Assembly (NCBI RefSeq): GCF_030271255.1 | Contig: NZ_JASJOM010000002.1 | Span: 310,001 to 374,000 of the forward strand | Reading direction: 5' to 3' | Length of the DNA: 64,000 nucleotides | From: Peribacillus folii | GTDB taxonomy: Bacteria > Bacillota > Bacilli > Bacillales > DSM-1321 | Part shown: piece by piece, positions 17,831 through 26,933 of the stretch | Layout of the letters: each line of letters opens with the position of its first letter | Numbering within the stretch: position 1 is the stretch's first letter | Translations under genes and position numbers: made by a program | The notes under the pieces: generated by a model | Told to the model about the DNA's origin: nothing | Seen by the model: the letters and a program-made list of their open reading frames with translations, nothing else | Databases searched by the model: none

Positions 17831-18259
17831 CTAAAATACGTCCCCTTTCGTCTGATAAGTTTAGTCTTACCATTACAGACTATGAAAAAAAGAGGAGACG
17901 TGTACTGATGAAATGACCTATTTATAGGGAATAGGCAAAAAACTCTTTGTGACAGACACCACGTACACATCTTGAACTATGGCTAACCCTTAATCATTTC
18001 CTTAAAGGTGATGAGTTTTCTTACAAAAAGGAGTAGAAACTGCCTTTTAGTGATGTGAATAAAACAATTGTTAAACAAAGGACAACAAAAAATAGGAATA
18101 AAGTCGTTTTATGCATTTCTCCGCTCCGCTTTCAAATTTAAATGATGCAAGGAGTGAAATCAATGTCTCGGTGTTTCAACCCTCAGCTCTTTCCATTTTA
18201 CACATAATAGTTGACGGCTACAATATTTGTATTCTTTTTTTTCCTGACTAATCGGAGCC
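17831..18259. other. Intergenic stretch between cotD and mrfB
   Basis: It contains the cotD promoter side and, near 18163, a very short plus-strand frame with a good ribosome site (listed separately). A motif GTGACAGACACC at 17949-17960 resembles sequences in two other intergenic regions of the window. Nothing else was recognised. Confidence 0.5.
18163..18207 (+). CDS. Possible 14-residue peptide
   Basis: AAGGAGTGAAATCA is a near-ideal ribosome site before ATG 18163. The frame reads MSRCFNPQLFPFYT and ends in TAATAG, a double stop. No plus-strand terminator or following gene supports it. It may be a genuine small sporulation-type peptide, the remnant of a longer gene, or chance. Confidence 0.25.
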   Translation: MSRCFNPQLFPFYT

Positions 18260-19534
18260 TTATTTTCTTGCACCATTGGCAAAATCTATGGCTATTTCTT
18301 TCTGCTCAAGCCTCCGAATCCTTTTTTCCAGCTCAATCCGCTTCTTTTCGGCAGCAAGACCATATTCTCCCCCCGCCATCTCTTCCTTTGCAGCCAAAGA
18401 GCATTCCAGCGCGGCGGATACATCCTTGAACTGATGCTCATATAACTTTGCACATTCAATTTTTGCCGCCACCCTCAATTGGTCATCCCCCTTCAAGGCA
18501 ACCTCTTTCCAAATGTCGAGCGCTTCAATGTATTGTTTCTGCTTCTTCTTCTGGAAGGCCAGGGCGTGGCCGGCCACAATCCGATCTTCTTCATTACCTG
18601 CGACGAGGATTTTTTCATAAGCGTCCGCGGATTCCTGTTTCTTTCCTAAATAATCGAACCAACGCGCAATTTCTATGGATTCTTCCGTATATCCGTCCAG
18701 TTGGAGAATTTTACGGGACAAATGGATATACAAAGTGATCAGAGATAATACATCGATTTCATTGTGCTTCATGATCCCGAATAAAATTTCCGGATTCTTT
18801 CTTTCAACAAAATCGAAATAAATCATCGGTGCCAAGTATCCAGGAATATCATCTTTCCGATGCACACCCAGAATATCCGTTTCGACTGCAGATAGCTTCA
18901 CGCGTTCCAATTTATTTTTCCAAAGCCTTCTAGAAGCATGGTATAAATCGAAATGTCCGAATTCAGGGAGTTTCGGAACATGTTCCTTAATCAGGGTATG
19001 CCTCGTTTTTAACTGAGGCCAGTCAAATGACTTACCATTATAAGTAACGAGTGTCTCGTAATTTATGTTTTCAAGGAAGCTTTGATAAAGCGGTATTTCA
19101 CTGCCTGGCTCCCGCAGGATATGTTGCTTCACGACCACCTCTTCCCCTACAATATAGGCATAGCCGAGTAAAAAAATCGTATTTCCTGTACCGCCGCCTA
19201 GCCCTGTCGTTTCAGTATCGAAGAAAAAAAGCTCTTCACTTTTCCTTCCCTTGGTGGAAAGCGGATGCGAAAGCGGCGTTCGATTCCATTCCTTGACAAT
19301 CTCTTTCAGTTCGGAAAATGCATATTTTCCATGTTTATGATCCAAAGGGTAACGGACCTCCCTTATGAAGCAATGGTCATCATCGAAATGATAGGAAACG
19401 GTATCGTTTTCCATCCACTTTTCAAAATAAGGAATGTCCCCTGCGCTCCCAGTATTTTCAACAGGCAAAGCAGGTTTAACCTGCTCTAAATTCATATGTT
19501 TTTTCATCCGGTTCAATTTATTTTTTAAAGACAT
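18260..19534 (-). CDS. mrfB: Mitomycin repair exonuclease MrfB (YprB)
   Basis: A 424-residue protein with an RNase H-like DEDD exonuclease domain and a C-terminal helical repeat (TPR-like) region. The first catalytic motif is FFFDTETTGLGGGTGN near residue 105, a second lies in VTYNGKSFDWP, and the last is HNEIDVLSLITLYIHL. In B. subtilis MrfA helicase and MrfB exonuclease excise mitomycin C adducts independently of UvrABC. mrfB follows mrfA after 32 bp, so they form an operon as in B. subtilis. ATG 19534 with AAAAGAGGTG in front is chosen over the TTG 9 bases upstream. Confidence 0.92.
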   Translation of the reverse strand: MSLKNKLNRMKKHMNLEQVKPALPVENTGSAGDIPYFEKWMENDTVSYHFDDDHCFIREVRYPLDHKHGKYAFSELKEIVKEWNRTPLSHPLSTKGRKSEELFFFDTETTGLGGGTGNTIFLLGYAYIVGEEVVVKQHILREPGSEIPLYQSFLENINYETLVTYNGKSFDWPQLKTRHTLIKEHVPKLPEFGHFDLYHASRRLWKNKLERVKLSAVETDILGVHRKDDIPGYLAPMIYFDFVERKNPEILFGIMKHNEIDVLSLITLYIHLSRKILQLDGYTEESIEIARWFDYLGKKQESADAYEKILVAGNEEDRIVAGHALAFQKKKQKQYIEALDIWKEVALKGDDQLRVAAKIECAKLYEHQFKDVSAALECSLAAKEEMAGGEYGLAAEKKRIELEKRIRRLEQKEIAIDFANGARK

Positions 19535-19566
19535 GAACAACACCTCTTTTCACCAATAACTGCACT

Positions 19567-21846
19567 CTATGATTGTTTTTCCTTACAAAATTGCCCCAAT
19601 AACCTTTTGGCATCACTTTTCGCATTTTTTGTTGAAGATTCCGTGCCAATACAGGAAGGGCACCCGCTTTCACACGCGCAATTTTCAATCATCGAGATCG
19701 TTTCCTGGAGAATGAGCTCAGAATTTTCATATACTTTATCACTCAAACCGATTCCACCTGGATAACTATCATAGATAAAAATCGTCGGCTTTTCATTATG
19801 CGCCGCTTTAACCTGGGGATACACATGAATATCATGGGGGTCGCACATAACATAAAGGGGGATCATGCAATTCAGTGCATGGGAGGCCCCCACCATTCCC
19901 TGCTCGATCCGGTTTTCATCCCATTCAAATATATCCGGCTCCATAGATAGCATCGCAGAATTTGTATGTAATTCCATTTCCGGGAGAGTGATTGGGCCAG
20001 AACCGATATTTTCATGCGTTTCAAATTTGATTTTTTTGAAGATCGTCGGCATCGCCCGTATGGCCACATCCCCGAAGGCTGCTGAGGTCGAAGCGAAAAT
20101 CCGCTGTTTATCCACGTCCAATACAGATAGCTGGACTGCAAGGTTTGCATCCGTATAATAATCCACGTTGACTTCACGTACAAAAGCTTTCTTTTCTTCC
20201 CAATCCAGTTTTTCAACTTGGAACTGAGTGCCCTGATGTAAATAGATGGCTTCGTCGTGAAGAAGGGTCATTGCACTGAACGTATCCATTTCCCCAATGA
20301 CCTTATTCCCCGGGGCATTAGTTTGATCGATGATCACGACATTTTCCTGGGCAGCGGAACGAAGGCTGATATTGCTTGCTGGAAATGCATCATTCATCCA
20401 ATGCCATTTGTCGCCATTTTGATGCAAGACTCTTTCTTCGGTAAGGAATTCCAGCACGTCCATGATTTCCGCCTTTCCAAACGTATCGCCTTTTTTAAAC
20501 GGAAGCTCATATGCTGCACATTTAACATGATCCACCAGGATCAAAAGGTTATCTGGATTGATTCTTGCCGTTTCCGGATTTCTGTTAAAGAAATAATCGG
20601 GGTGCTGAACGATGTACTGATCTAGGGCACTGGAGCTCCCGACCATAATGATAAGCGCTTCACCGTGCCTTCTTCCTGCGCGGCCTGCCTGTTGCCAGGC
20701 ACTGGATATCGATCCAGGATAACCGGTCATGATGCACACCTGTAGCTGGCCGATATCGACTCCAAGCTCCAGGGCATTTGTAGATATCACACCATATATG
20801 GACCCATCCCTCAAGCCTTGTTCAATTTCCCTGCGCTGTGTGGGAAGGTAGCCGCCGCGATAACCCCTAATCGATTTCGGCCCAAGCTGCTTGGATACAA
20901 GTTCCTGCAAATATGTCAGCAGAATTTCTACACGAACCCTGCTCCTGGCAAAAACGATCGTTTGAATTTTATTCTTCAAAAATTCATTTGCCAGCTTCCT
21001 GACCTCCAAAACCGCACTCCTTCGAATGTTCAGCGGTTTATTGACGATTGGCGGGTTGTAAAAAACAAAGTGTTTTTTCCCGCTCGGCGCCCCATTATTA
21101 TCGACTAGGACCATCGGAGTTTCCGTAAGCTCCATGGCCAGCTCTTTTGGGTTGTTGATCGTAGCGGACGTACAGACGAATACGGGATCGCTTCCGTAAA
21201 AGCTGCAGATCCTCTTTAACCTTCTAATGACATTTGCCGTATGACTTCCGAAAACGCCACGGTATATATGAAGTTCATCAATAATCACGTACTTCAGGTT
21301 TTCAAAAAGGGAGACCCATTTCGTATGGTGAGGCAGAATTCCTGAATGAAGCATATCAGGATTGGTGATGACGATATGTCCAGCTTGACGTATTTTTTGC
21401 CTAATATTGGAAGGTGTATCTCCGTCGTACGTATAGCTATTTATTTGAGCTTCCATTTCGTGAATCATTTCGTTCAATTCGCTTTTTTGATCATAACTAA
21501 GCGCTTTAGTCGGAAAAATATAAAGCGCCCTCGCTTTTTCATCTTCCAAGATCTTTTGAAGGACCGGCAAATTATAGCATAGCGTTTTACCCGATGCCGT
21601 TGGCGTGACTGCCACAAGGCTCTTGCCGCCAATCGCAGTCTCAAACGCAGTTGCTTGGTGGGTATACAGCCCATTGATTCCTCTTTTGGTCAGTGCCTGT
21701 TTGATCTTATCGTCCAACCGGCCAGGAAAAGGGACCTGCCTTGCCCCCTTTGCTTCAATTACTTGCCAATGTACGATATTCTCCTTAAAATCCTCATTCG
21801 TTTTTAAATCAGTGATGATCTCTTGTAAATTTTTTCGCAGTTTCAT
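19567..21846 (-). CDS. mrfA: DNA repair helicase MrfA (YprA)
   Basis: A 759-residue DEAD/DEAH-box helicase with a C-terminal DUF1998 (MrfA zinc-binding) domain. Motif I is AVTPTASGKTLCYNLPV near residue 85, motif II is YVIIDELHIYRG, motif III is FVCTSATINNP, and motif VI is QQAGRAGRRHGE. Four cysteines near the end (CACESGCPSC) are the conserved zinc site. Its role is 3'-5' unwinding during mitomycin C adduct removal together with MrfB downstream. Length and motifs are typical. Confidence 0.94.
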   Translation of the reverse strand: MKLRKNLQEIITDLKTNEDFKENIVHWQVIEAKGARQVPFPGRLDDKIKQALTKRGINGLYTHQATAFETAIGGKSLVAVTPTASGKTLCYNLPVLQKILEDEKARALYIFPTKALSYDQKSELNEMIHEMEAQINSYTYDGDTPSNIRQKIRQAGHIVITNPDMLHSGILPHHTKWVSLFENLKYVIIDELHIYRGVFGSHTANVIRRLKRICSFYGSDPVFVCTSATINNPKELAMELTETPMVLVDNNGAPSGKKHFVFYNPPIVNKPLNIRRSAVLEVRKLANEFLKNKIQTIVFARSRVRVEILLTYLQELVSKQLGPKSIRGYRGGYLPTQRREIEQGLRDGSIYGVISTNALELGVDIGQLQVCIMTGYPGSISSAWQQAGRAGRRHGEALIIMVGSSSALDQYIVQHPDYFFNRNPETARINPDNLLILVDHVKCAAYELPFKKGDTFGKAEIMDVLEFLTEERVLHQNGDKWHWMNDAFPASNISLRSAAQENVVIIDQTNAPGNKVIGEMDTFSAMTLLHDEAIYLHQGTQFQVEKLDWEEKKAFVREVNVDYYTDANLAVQLSVLDVDKQRIFASTSAAFGDVAIRAMPTIFKKIKFETHENIGSGPITLPEMELHTNSAMLSMEPDIFEWDENRIEQGMVGASHALNCMIPLYVMCDPHDIHVYPQVKAAHNEKPTIFIYDSYPGGIGLSDKVYENSELILQETISMIENCACESGCPSCIGTESSTKNAKSDAKRLLGQFCKEKQS

Positions 21847-21912
21847 ATATCCACCTCATAATCCTATTCTACCGAATGAACGTTCTATACAAAAGGGAAA
21901 CTATTTCCTTTT

Positions 21913-21951
21913 AAAAAAAAAAAACAGGAAACGGTACACTCCCGTTTCCTG
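21913..21951 (-). terminator. Terminator of the alpha/beta hydrolase gene
   Basis: CAGGAAACGG (21925-21934) pairs with CCGTTTCCTG (21942-21951) with a 7-nt loop; the minus strand continues into twelve T. Confidence 0.93.
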
Positions 21952-21966
21952 CCTAACCCAAATGGA

Positions 21967-22731
21967 TTAATTTTTTTCAGCAAACTCCCTGATTTCTTCT
22001 GCCAATCTTCTTGGAGTTTCAAGCATCCCCATATGCCCGCTTCCTTCGAGGGTAACTTTCTGAATATGACTGCCCTCAACAGAAAAGGTTTTTTCTGCAG
22101 ATATGATCTTATCTTGTTCACCTGCAACCAAAAGGACAGGCAGCTTCGTTTCTTTCAGTACGTGGTTTCTGTCCACTCTGGCCCTCATGGCATGTAATGA
22201 GCCAATCGCTCCGCCTTCACTTGTTTTATACCCAATTTCTTTAGCCGATTGAATGCGGGGGTCATCAGAATGGGCGAAGAGCTTCGGCACAAGACCATCA
22301 ACGAAAGCGGGGACCCCTTTCGCTTCGATTGTCTCAATGGATTTTAAACGGCCTTCTTTACCAGCTTTATCATCTGGCAAAGCGGTGGAATGAACCAACG
22401 AGAAACCAGACAATTTCCCAGGAAACCTTTCTGCAAACGCCAGAGTAACATAGCCGCCGAGGGAGTGCCCGAACATATAAACCTGATCGATTCCCAAGTC
22501 TTCCAATACCGCTGCGAGATCATCTGCCATATCTTCGATTGAAAAAGATGCAGAAATCGGCTCACTTTCGCCATGTCCTCGTAAATCGACCGCCACTATA
22601 CGGAATTCATCTTTTAATTTCGAGATGATATCCTTCCAATATTCATGGCTGCCGCAAAAGCCATGGATAAATAGCAACGTTTTATTTCCCTTCCCCGTCT
22701 CTATGTATGAAAGCTTGCTATTTCCTGCCAT
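21967..22731 (-). CDS. Alpha/beta-fold hydrolase
   Basis: A 254-residue cytoplasmic alpha/beta hydrolase. The oxyanion motif is HGFCGSHEYW (residue 24 onwards), DLRGHGES follows strand 4, and the nucleophile elbow GHSLGG puts Ser near residue 90. The acid is likely in VAGEQDKII and the His is in GSGHMGMLE near the end. Substrate cannot be predicted. In B. subtilis I do not recall a hydrolase at this place, so it may be a lineage-specific insertion between yprA and the ypp genes. It has its own strong terminator and is divergent from the Hsp20 gene. Confidence 0.88.
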   Translation of the reverse strand: MAGNSKLSYIETGKGNKTLLFIHGFCGSHEYWKDIISKLKDEFRIVAVDLRGHGESEPISASFSIEDMADDLAAVLEDLGIDQVYMFGHSLGGYVTLAFAERFPGKLSGFSLVHSTALPDDKAGKEGRLKSIETIEAKGVPAFVDGLVPKLFAHSDDPRIQSAKEIGYKTSEGGAIGSLHAMRARVDRNHVLKETKLPVLLVAGEQDKIISAEKTFSVEGSHIQKVTLEGSGHMGMLETPRRLAEEIREFAEKN

Positions 22732-22871
22732 ATCGAACCCTCATTTCCTTTTATTTTCATTCCATAACGTTATTCCCCATAGCCGGCCATCTAAAACCCA
22801 GCGTTGCATTCACAAATTTCCACCGCTTACATAGCCTATAGGCAAAGGAGTTTTTAGGAAGGAGCACCGTG

Positions 22872-23330
22872 ATGACCTCTTCTGGAAAAAATAATAGGAC
22901 CCGGAACGAGCCGTTCACCCACTTCATCAATAAGATGGATCGGCTGTTTTCCGAAAGACCGCCTAAAGGCATGCTGCAATCTTTGGATGATTTCTTCGGT
23001 ACCACTAAAGAACGCAGCTTTCCGGTTGATGTACAAGAAACGAATTCGGAATATATCCTTACAGCCACCCTGCCTGGCATTTCACGCAGCCAAATATCGA
23101 TAGATGTGCTCACACAGGCTGTATCCATATCGGCAAGGCAGACAGGGAAGGATCATAAACATTCCGGCACCCACGGAATGTTTCAAAAGGAAGGCGCCAA
23201 AGGAACCATGTTACGCACCATCACCTTTCAAAAGCCGATTGATGATGCACAAGTTACCGCACGACATCGCGACGGCATCCTTACACTGCACCTGCCCAAA
23301 ATTAGAGGAAATCGAATTGAAATCAATTAG
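22872..23330 (+). CDS. Small heat shock protein, Hsp20 family
   Basis: About 152 residues. The alpha-crystallin domain runs from roughly residue 50 (FPVDVQETNSEYILTATLPGI) to the end, with the family signature ARHRDGILTLHLPKI at the C-terminal side. The N-terminal 45 residues are polar and variable. Such ATP-independent holdases bind unfolding proteins; some Bacillus members (CotP) are spore-coat associated, so a spore role is possible. AAGGAGCACC precedes GTG-ATG; ATG 22872 is taken. Divergent from the hydrolase gene, with its own terminator. Confidence 0.9.
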   Translation: MTSSGKNNRTRNEPFTHFINKMDRLFSERPPKGMLQSLDDFFGTTKERSFPVDVQETNSEYILTATLPGISRSQISIDVLTQAVSISARQTGKDHKHSGTHGMFQKEGAKGTMLRTITFQKPIDDAQVTARHRDGILTLHLPKIRGNRIEIN

Positions 23331-23340
23331 GCAATTTTAA

Positions 23341-23385
23341 AGCAGACTTAGTAAAGTGGCTGGATCACTTGTAAGTCTGCTTTTT
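23341..23385 (+). terminator. Terminator of the hsp20 gene
   Basis: AGCAGACTTA (23341-23350) pairs with TAAGTCTGCT (23372-23381), followed by TTTTT. Confidence 0.88.
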
Positions 23386-23402
23386 CGTTATTATTTATCA
23401 TT

Positions 23403-24053
23403 TTAAGCTTTAAAGAAGCCCCCTACCCCTTTTACCATCGAAGAAACCTGGGAAACCGTATTCATCATTTGTCCAGCTGTATTCATCATCTTGGTTATAT
23501 CCATGGAGCCATCTTGGGTCTTGAATTGGTTCATCACCGATTTAAAGCCTGATGGCTGGGGTTTTTGCATGAACTGCTGCTTCGGATAAGGATTATGGGC
23601 CTGTTGCTGCCCCTGCGGCGGCCTTTTGGCCGGCAACAACGGATTGGCGAACGGACTAAAAGCTTGCTGCTGTGGATACTGATTGTAATGATTCGTTTGC
23701 ATTTGCGGATTGTACGGCACTTGTGGTGCTGGCTGCTGCATTGGCTGCATTTGCGGCATTGGGGACATTGGCTGCATGACACTGTTGCCCGGCTGTTGCG
23801 CACTTACAGGCATTGCCGGCTGCTGCATTGGCTGAAAAGGGTGATAAGCCCCCTGCTGATAAGGATCAGGATATGGCATCGTATAGCCCTCCGGATTGTG
23901 GGGATAGGGTGGATTGAACCCATCATGGGCCTGGTCATGGTGCAAGGGATACTGCATGGACTGCTGGTATCCACCGCCATATTCCGGCTGGGAATGGGGA
24001 TACTGTCCTTGATCTGGGGAGAATTGGTTAAAACCGGATCTCATCATTTTCAA
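23403..24053 (-). CDS. yppG: YppG-like Pro/Gln-rich protein
   Basis: About 216 residues. The N-terminal two thirds is low-complexity Pro/Gln/Met/Tyr-rich (repeated PMQQPAMP- and YPHNPEGY-like segments), and the C-terminal 55 residues form the conserved YppG domain (PSGFKSVMNQFKTQDGSMDITKMMNTAGQMM ending GVGGFFKA). Function is unknown; composition resembles spore-coat proteins and the neighbours include sspM. TTG 24053 has AGGAGG five bases ahead and is preferred; ATG 24047 is an alternative. Confidence 0.8.
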   Translation of the reverse strand: MKMMRSGFNQFSPDQGQYPHSQPEYGGGYQQSMQYPLHHDQAHDGFNPPYPHNPEGYTMPYPDPYQQGAYHPFQPMQQPAMPVSAQQPGNSVMQPMSPMPQMQPMQQPAPQVPYNPQMQTNHYNQYPQQQAFSPFANPLLPAKRPPQGQQQAHNPYPKQQFMQKPQPSGFKSVMNQFKTQDGSMDITKMMNTAGQMMNTVSQVSSMVKGVGGFFKA

Positions 24054-24126
24054 TGAGCCCTCCTCTTTTTTCATTACATGGTTCTAATATTATATGAAAA
24101 AAGAGGTGATAAAGTGTAGGTGTTTT

Positions 24127-24495
24127 TTATGATAAGATCCGTGCGATTTCGGTTTTCACATTATGCAAAATGAATTCGACGGATTGGACATGACTTTTGA
24201 ACCGCTTATAGCTAGTCTTCGGGAAAAACGCCTGAACGGCTACATCGGATAGATTATGGGCAGTTTGTTCGATTTGCTCGGGGAAAAGGTGCTTAAATCC
24301 AGTTTCCTCCATCCATTCCTTCATACCAGTTTCCCATTCGATGCACGCTTCCCTTACTTGATCTGCAAATGGCTTAACTTCTGAAAAGAAATCTTTTTCT
24401 TTTCCAGCTTCACGAACTTCCTCATAGATATCGTTCGCTCTTGCCGTAAATTTTATTAATTGATCTGTTAATCGTTGCAGCTTTTCTTTTTCCAC
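24127..24495 (-). CDS. yppE: YppE family protein (DUF1798)
   Basis: About 122 residues, predicted all-helical, similar in length to B. subtilis YppE (123). Characteristic stretch: VREACIEWETGMKEWMEE near residue 65, and FFPKTSYKRFKSHVQSVEFIL near the end. GTG 24495 is chosen because GGAGG stands eight bases upstream; the open frame reaches 24540 but that part has no ribosome site. Biochemical role unknown. Confidence 0.8.
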   Translation of the reverse strand: MEKEKLQRLTDQLIKFTARANDIYEEVREAGKEKDFFSEVKPFADQVREACIEWETGMKEWMEETGFKHLFPEQIEQTAHNLSDVAVQAFFPKTSYKRFKSHVQSVEFILHNVKTEIARILS

Positions 24496-24562
24496 AATGG
24501 ATTCCTCCGGACATTTTCCCCTAAGTATAATCCAGAACAAGAAAAAATTGAAATTCCCTGCC

Positions 24563-24835
24563 TTACGCCTGAACCTCAGCCAAAAGCATGCGTTTATTCA
24601 CTGATTTTTCCGTAACGAAGGAAAAGGAGCGGTCATCCGCCGTATTCACCCAATAATCCTCGGCTTTGTCTATGGCCTCCTGGGCGTCATTCACCAATGT
24701 ATATTGCTCTGCCCATAGTTTGCACCGTACAGTATTGATGGTTTCACCATAAGAAAGTTCCAAGCGATCCAGGCTGGTACTGATCTCAGCTATCATCCTC
24801 AATATTTCCTCTGTTGCTACACTTTTATTGACCAT
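24563..24835 (-). CDS. Small protein in the yppD position
   Basis: A 90-residue soluble protein, mostly helical by composition (ATEEILRMIAEISTSLDRLEL), with DYWVNTADDRSFSFVTEKS in the C-terminal half. ATG 24835 has GGGAGG seven bases upstream. It lies in the ypp cluster between yppE and sspM, where B. subtilis has yppF/yppD, but I cannot confirm homology from memory. No known motif. Confidence 0.65.
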   Translation of the reverse strand: MVNKSVATEEILRMIAEISTSLDRLELSYGETINTVRCKLWAEQYTLVNDAQEAIDKAEDYWVNTADDRSFSFVTEKSVNKRMLLAEVQA

Positions 24836-25018
24836 GCTGATCCCTCCCATTCTTTACCTGTACTATTCTTTTTTTTATCTTAAAGCCCTTCATGACTGAC
24901 AAAACTAGAAGCGAATCGGCAAAGAAAGTGGAATTCGCTTAATTTATTATGCCCTTCGACAACAATGGCAGAATGAAGATCGGACTTTTAAACAAAAATA
25001 CAGATAGGAGGTGATTTC

Positions 25019-25132
25019 ATGCAGTCGAATGATAGCAAAGAGCAAGAATACGAAAAACGACAAAAGCCGCCCTCCAAAAAAGCTGGGACCGGCAACCCGA
25101 AGCTTAGCGGGAAAAACCATCCCTCTACGTAA
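25019..25132 (+). CDS. sspM: Small acid-soluble spore protein SspM
   Basis: A 37-residue basic, hydrophilic peptide ending NPKLSGKNHPST, close to the SspM C-terminus of B. subtilis (LGGPNRPST). The ribosome site TAGGAGGTGATT is strong. SspM belongs to the minor SASP group made in the forespore. The locus next to the ypp genes agrees. It is followed by a hairpin shared with the convergent yppC. Confidence 0.8.
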   Translation: MQSNDSKEQEYEKRQKPPSKKAGTGNPKLSGKNHPST

Positions 25133-25152
25133 CAAATAAAGGCTAATGCCAC

Positions 25153-25188
25153 AAACAGGGAAGGCTTTATACGTTGCCTTCCCTGTTT
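25153..25188. terminator. Bidirectional terminator between sspM and yppC
   Basis: AAACAGGGAAGGC (25153-25165) and GCCTTCCCTGTTT (25176-25188) form a perfect 13-bp stem with a 10-nt loop; the yppC stop codon overlaps its last bases. Confidence 0.85.
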
Positions 25189-26149
25189 ACTTCCTAATGA
25201 AGCCCAGCCAATCCTTCACCAATACAGCTATGTGAAGCTGTTTCTGCTTATGGTCATACCATTCGGTCAATTGCGGATTTTCTTCCCACTCCGGTTCAGT
25301 CAACCACTTCCTTCTTACCCTTCTATACCTATCCCACTGTTCCGTCTTCTCTACTTTATGGGAAATGACCGGATAAACTTTTCGCAGCATCGGCGTTTCT
25401 CGCCGCCTTGGTTTTTTCCGATATTGTTCATAATCAAATCTAGCCCCTGTCGGCTCGGTCCTGCAGGAAAACTCTAAAAATAGAGGAAACAATTCTTCGG
25501 AAAACAGGAGTCCTGCCAACCTTTTCCCCAATTTAATCCTTTCATCGATATTTCTAAAATGAGAAACGGACGAGCCATACAGCACACCAGTGCACGTCGG
25601 AAAAAGCACCGTGCTAAAATGCATCCAGTCCTGAAGGAAAAATAATAAAGAATGAAAAACGAATGATTGTTTTTTAATGACTGGTTTTTCAATGATATTT
25701 TGTTCGTTTATTATGAGGGCCGTGACCAAATTCTCGCGATTTCCCTGTTTCCAAAAAGCGTTCCAAGCTTTTGTCATGAATTGGGTAATGAAAAAAAATC
25801 TGCCTAAATGAAACAAAGGGCGACCGTATCTCGTCGAATAATGATAAAGAAGTAATTGCGGAAATGCATCTTGAAATATTCTCCAATTCGCTTCTTCATA
25901 TGTCAGGAACAAGTGCCGCCTGTACTTACGACCAAGCAGTCGGGAAAACCAAATTCCTTCCAGATCACACATATTCCAGCCTGCATTCCTGGAGACCATC
26001 CCAGCCAGGAATGCCCATTGTATTTCTGGATGTTTCCTAAAAAATTGTTCATAAGCCTTCGTTCTTGATATATTATCACTATTCGCTTTTGCTGTTTGCT
26101 TTCTTATCGAACGAAGCAATTGCTTTTCCGTCTTTGACAGATGATTCAT
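25187..26149 (-). CDS. yppC: YppC family protein (DUF2515)
   Basis: A 320-residue protein of the YppC/DUF2515 family, all soluble with aromatic-rich segments (RFFFITQFMTKAWNAFWKQG). The N-terminus TKAYEQFFRKHPEIQWAFLAGMVSRNAGWNMCDLEG is the conserved family block. Function unknown. Divergent from recU, as in B. subtilis. AAGGAAGGG precedes ATG 26149. Confidence 0.85.
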   Translation of the reverse strand: MNHLSKTEKQLLRSIRKQTAKANSDNISRTKAYEQFFRKHPEIQWAFLAGMVSRNAGWNMCDLEGIWFSRLLGRKYRRHLFLTYEEANWRIFQDAFPQLLLYHYSTRYGRPLFHLGRFFFITQFMTKAWNAFWKQGNRENLVTALIINEQNIIEKPVIKKQSFVFHSLLFFLQDWMHFSTVLFPTCTGVLYGSSVSHFRNIDERIKLGKRLAGLLFSEELFPLFLEFSCRTEPTGARFDYEQYRKKPRRRETPMLRKVYPVISHKVEKTEQWDRYRRVRRKWLTEPEWEENPQLTEWYDHKQKQLHIAVLVKDWLGFIRK

Positions 26150-26293
26150 CTTGGAACCAACCCTTCCTTAAACGTGTGAATTGTGGCATATCAGTGTATT
26201 TAAACCCTATCGTTCTAAGAAACAATTCTTTTTATTCACATTTTGGATACTTTTTTTGCTAATATAGATAAGTGAAAAAAAGGAGGGGTAAAA

Positions 26294-26905
26294 GTGGCAT
26301 TTCATTATCCCAATGGACGAAGATTCATACCGCAGGCTATGGAAGAAAAAAAAAGCCCACTTAAAAAAATCAGTTATAGCAACCGGGGAAAAACATTGGA
26401 AGATGATTTGAACGAAACCAACAAGTATTATTTGGCAAACGGCATTGCCGTCATCCATAAAAAACCGACACCCATCCAAATTGTCGATGTCCACTATCCG
26501 AAGAGAAGCGCAGCAGTCATTAAGGAAGCCTACTTCAAACAAGCATCGACCACTGATTACAACGGTGTTTATAAAGGAAGGTACATTGATTTCGAGGCAA
26601 AGGAAACGAAAAACAGCAGTTCCTTCCCCCTCAAAAACTTTCATGACCATCAAATTGAACATATGAAACACATCGTCCAGCATGGTGGAATTGCCTTTGT
26701 GATCATCCGATTCTCCGCAATGGATGACATATACTTGATGAGTTCTGGTCAGTTGAGTTTTTATTGGCAGAGAATGAAAGATGGCGGACGCAAATCCATT
26801 ACTCTAAAAGAGGTTGAAAACTGTTCAAAGAAGATTACTCTTGGCTTTCAACCGAGAATTGACTATATTAAAGTAGTAGATTTGCTTATCGCAGAAAATT
26901 TTTAG
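26294..26905 (+). CDS. recU: Holliday junction resolvase RecU
   Basis: A 203-residue type II restriction-endonuclease-fold resolvase. The metal site residues lie in [20 protein letters not shown] (Asp, Glu, Glu/Lys motif D-x12-E-x-K), and the stalk region is around [18 protein letters not shown]. RecU cuts four-way junctions with RuvAB during recombination and chromosome segregation. AAAGGAGGGGTAAAA precedes the GTG at 26294. ponA follows after 28 bp, the standard recU-ponA operon. Confidence 0.96.
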   Translation: MAFHYPNGRRFIPQAMEEKKSPLKKISYSNRGKTLEDDLNETNKYYLANGIAVIHKKPTPIQIVDVHYPKRSAAVIKEAYFKQASTTDYNGVYKGRYIDFEAKETKNSSSFPLKNFHDHQIEHMKHIVQHGGIAFVIIRFSAMDDIYLMSSGQLSFYWQRMKDGGRKSITLKEVENCSKKITLGFQPRIDYIKVVDLLIAENF

Positions 26906-26933
26906 TTTTTTTTAGAAAGGCAGGTTAGCTGTA

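Noticed and set aside
23565..24056. 163-residue plus-strand open frame opposite yppG
   Set aside because: Antisense of the Pro/Gln-rich YppG repeats; lacks a good start site.
24909..24940. Hairpin AAGCGAAT/ATTCGCTT upstream of sspM
   Set aside because: No T tract and no gene ending into it; likely incidental.
26207..26683. 158-residue minus-strand open frame opposite recU
   Set aside because: Overlaps recU completely and has no conserved features.
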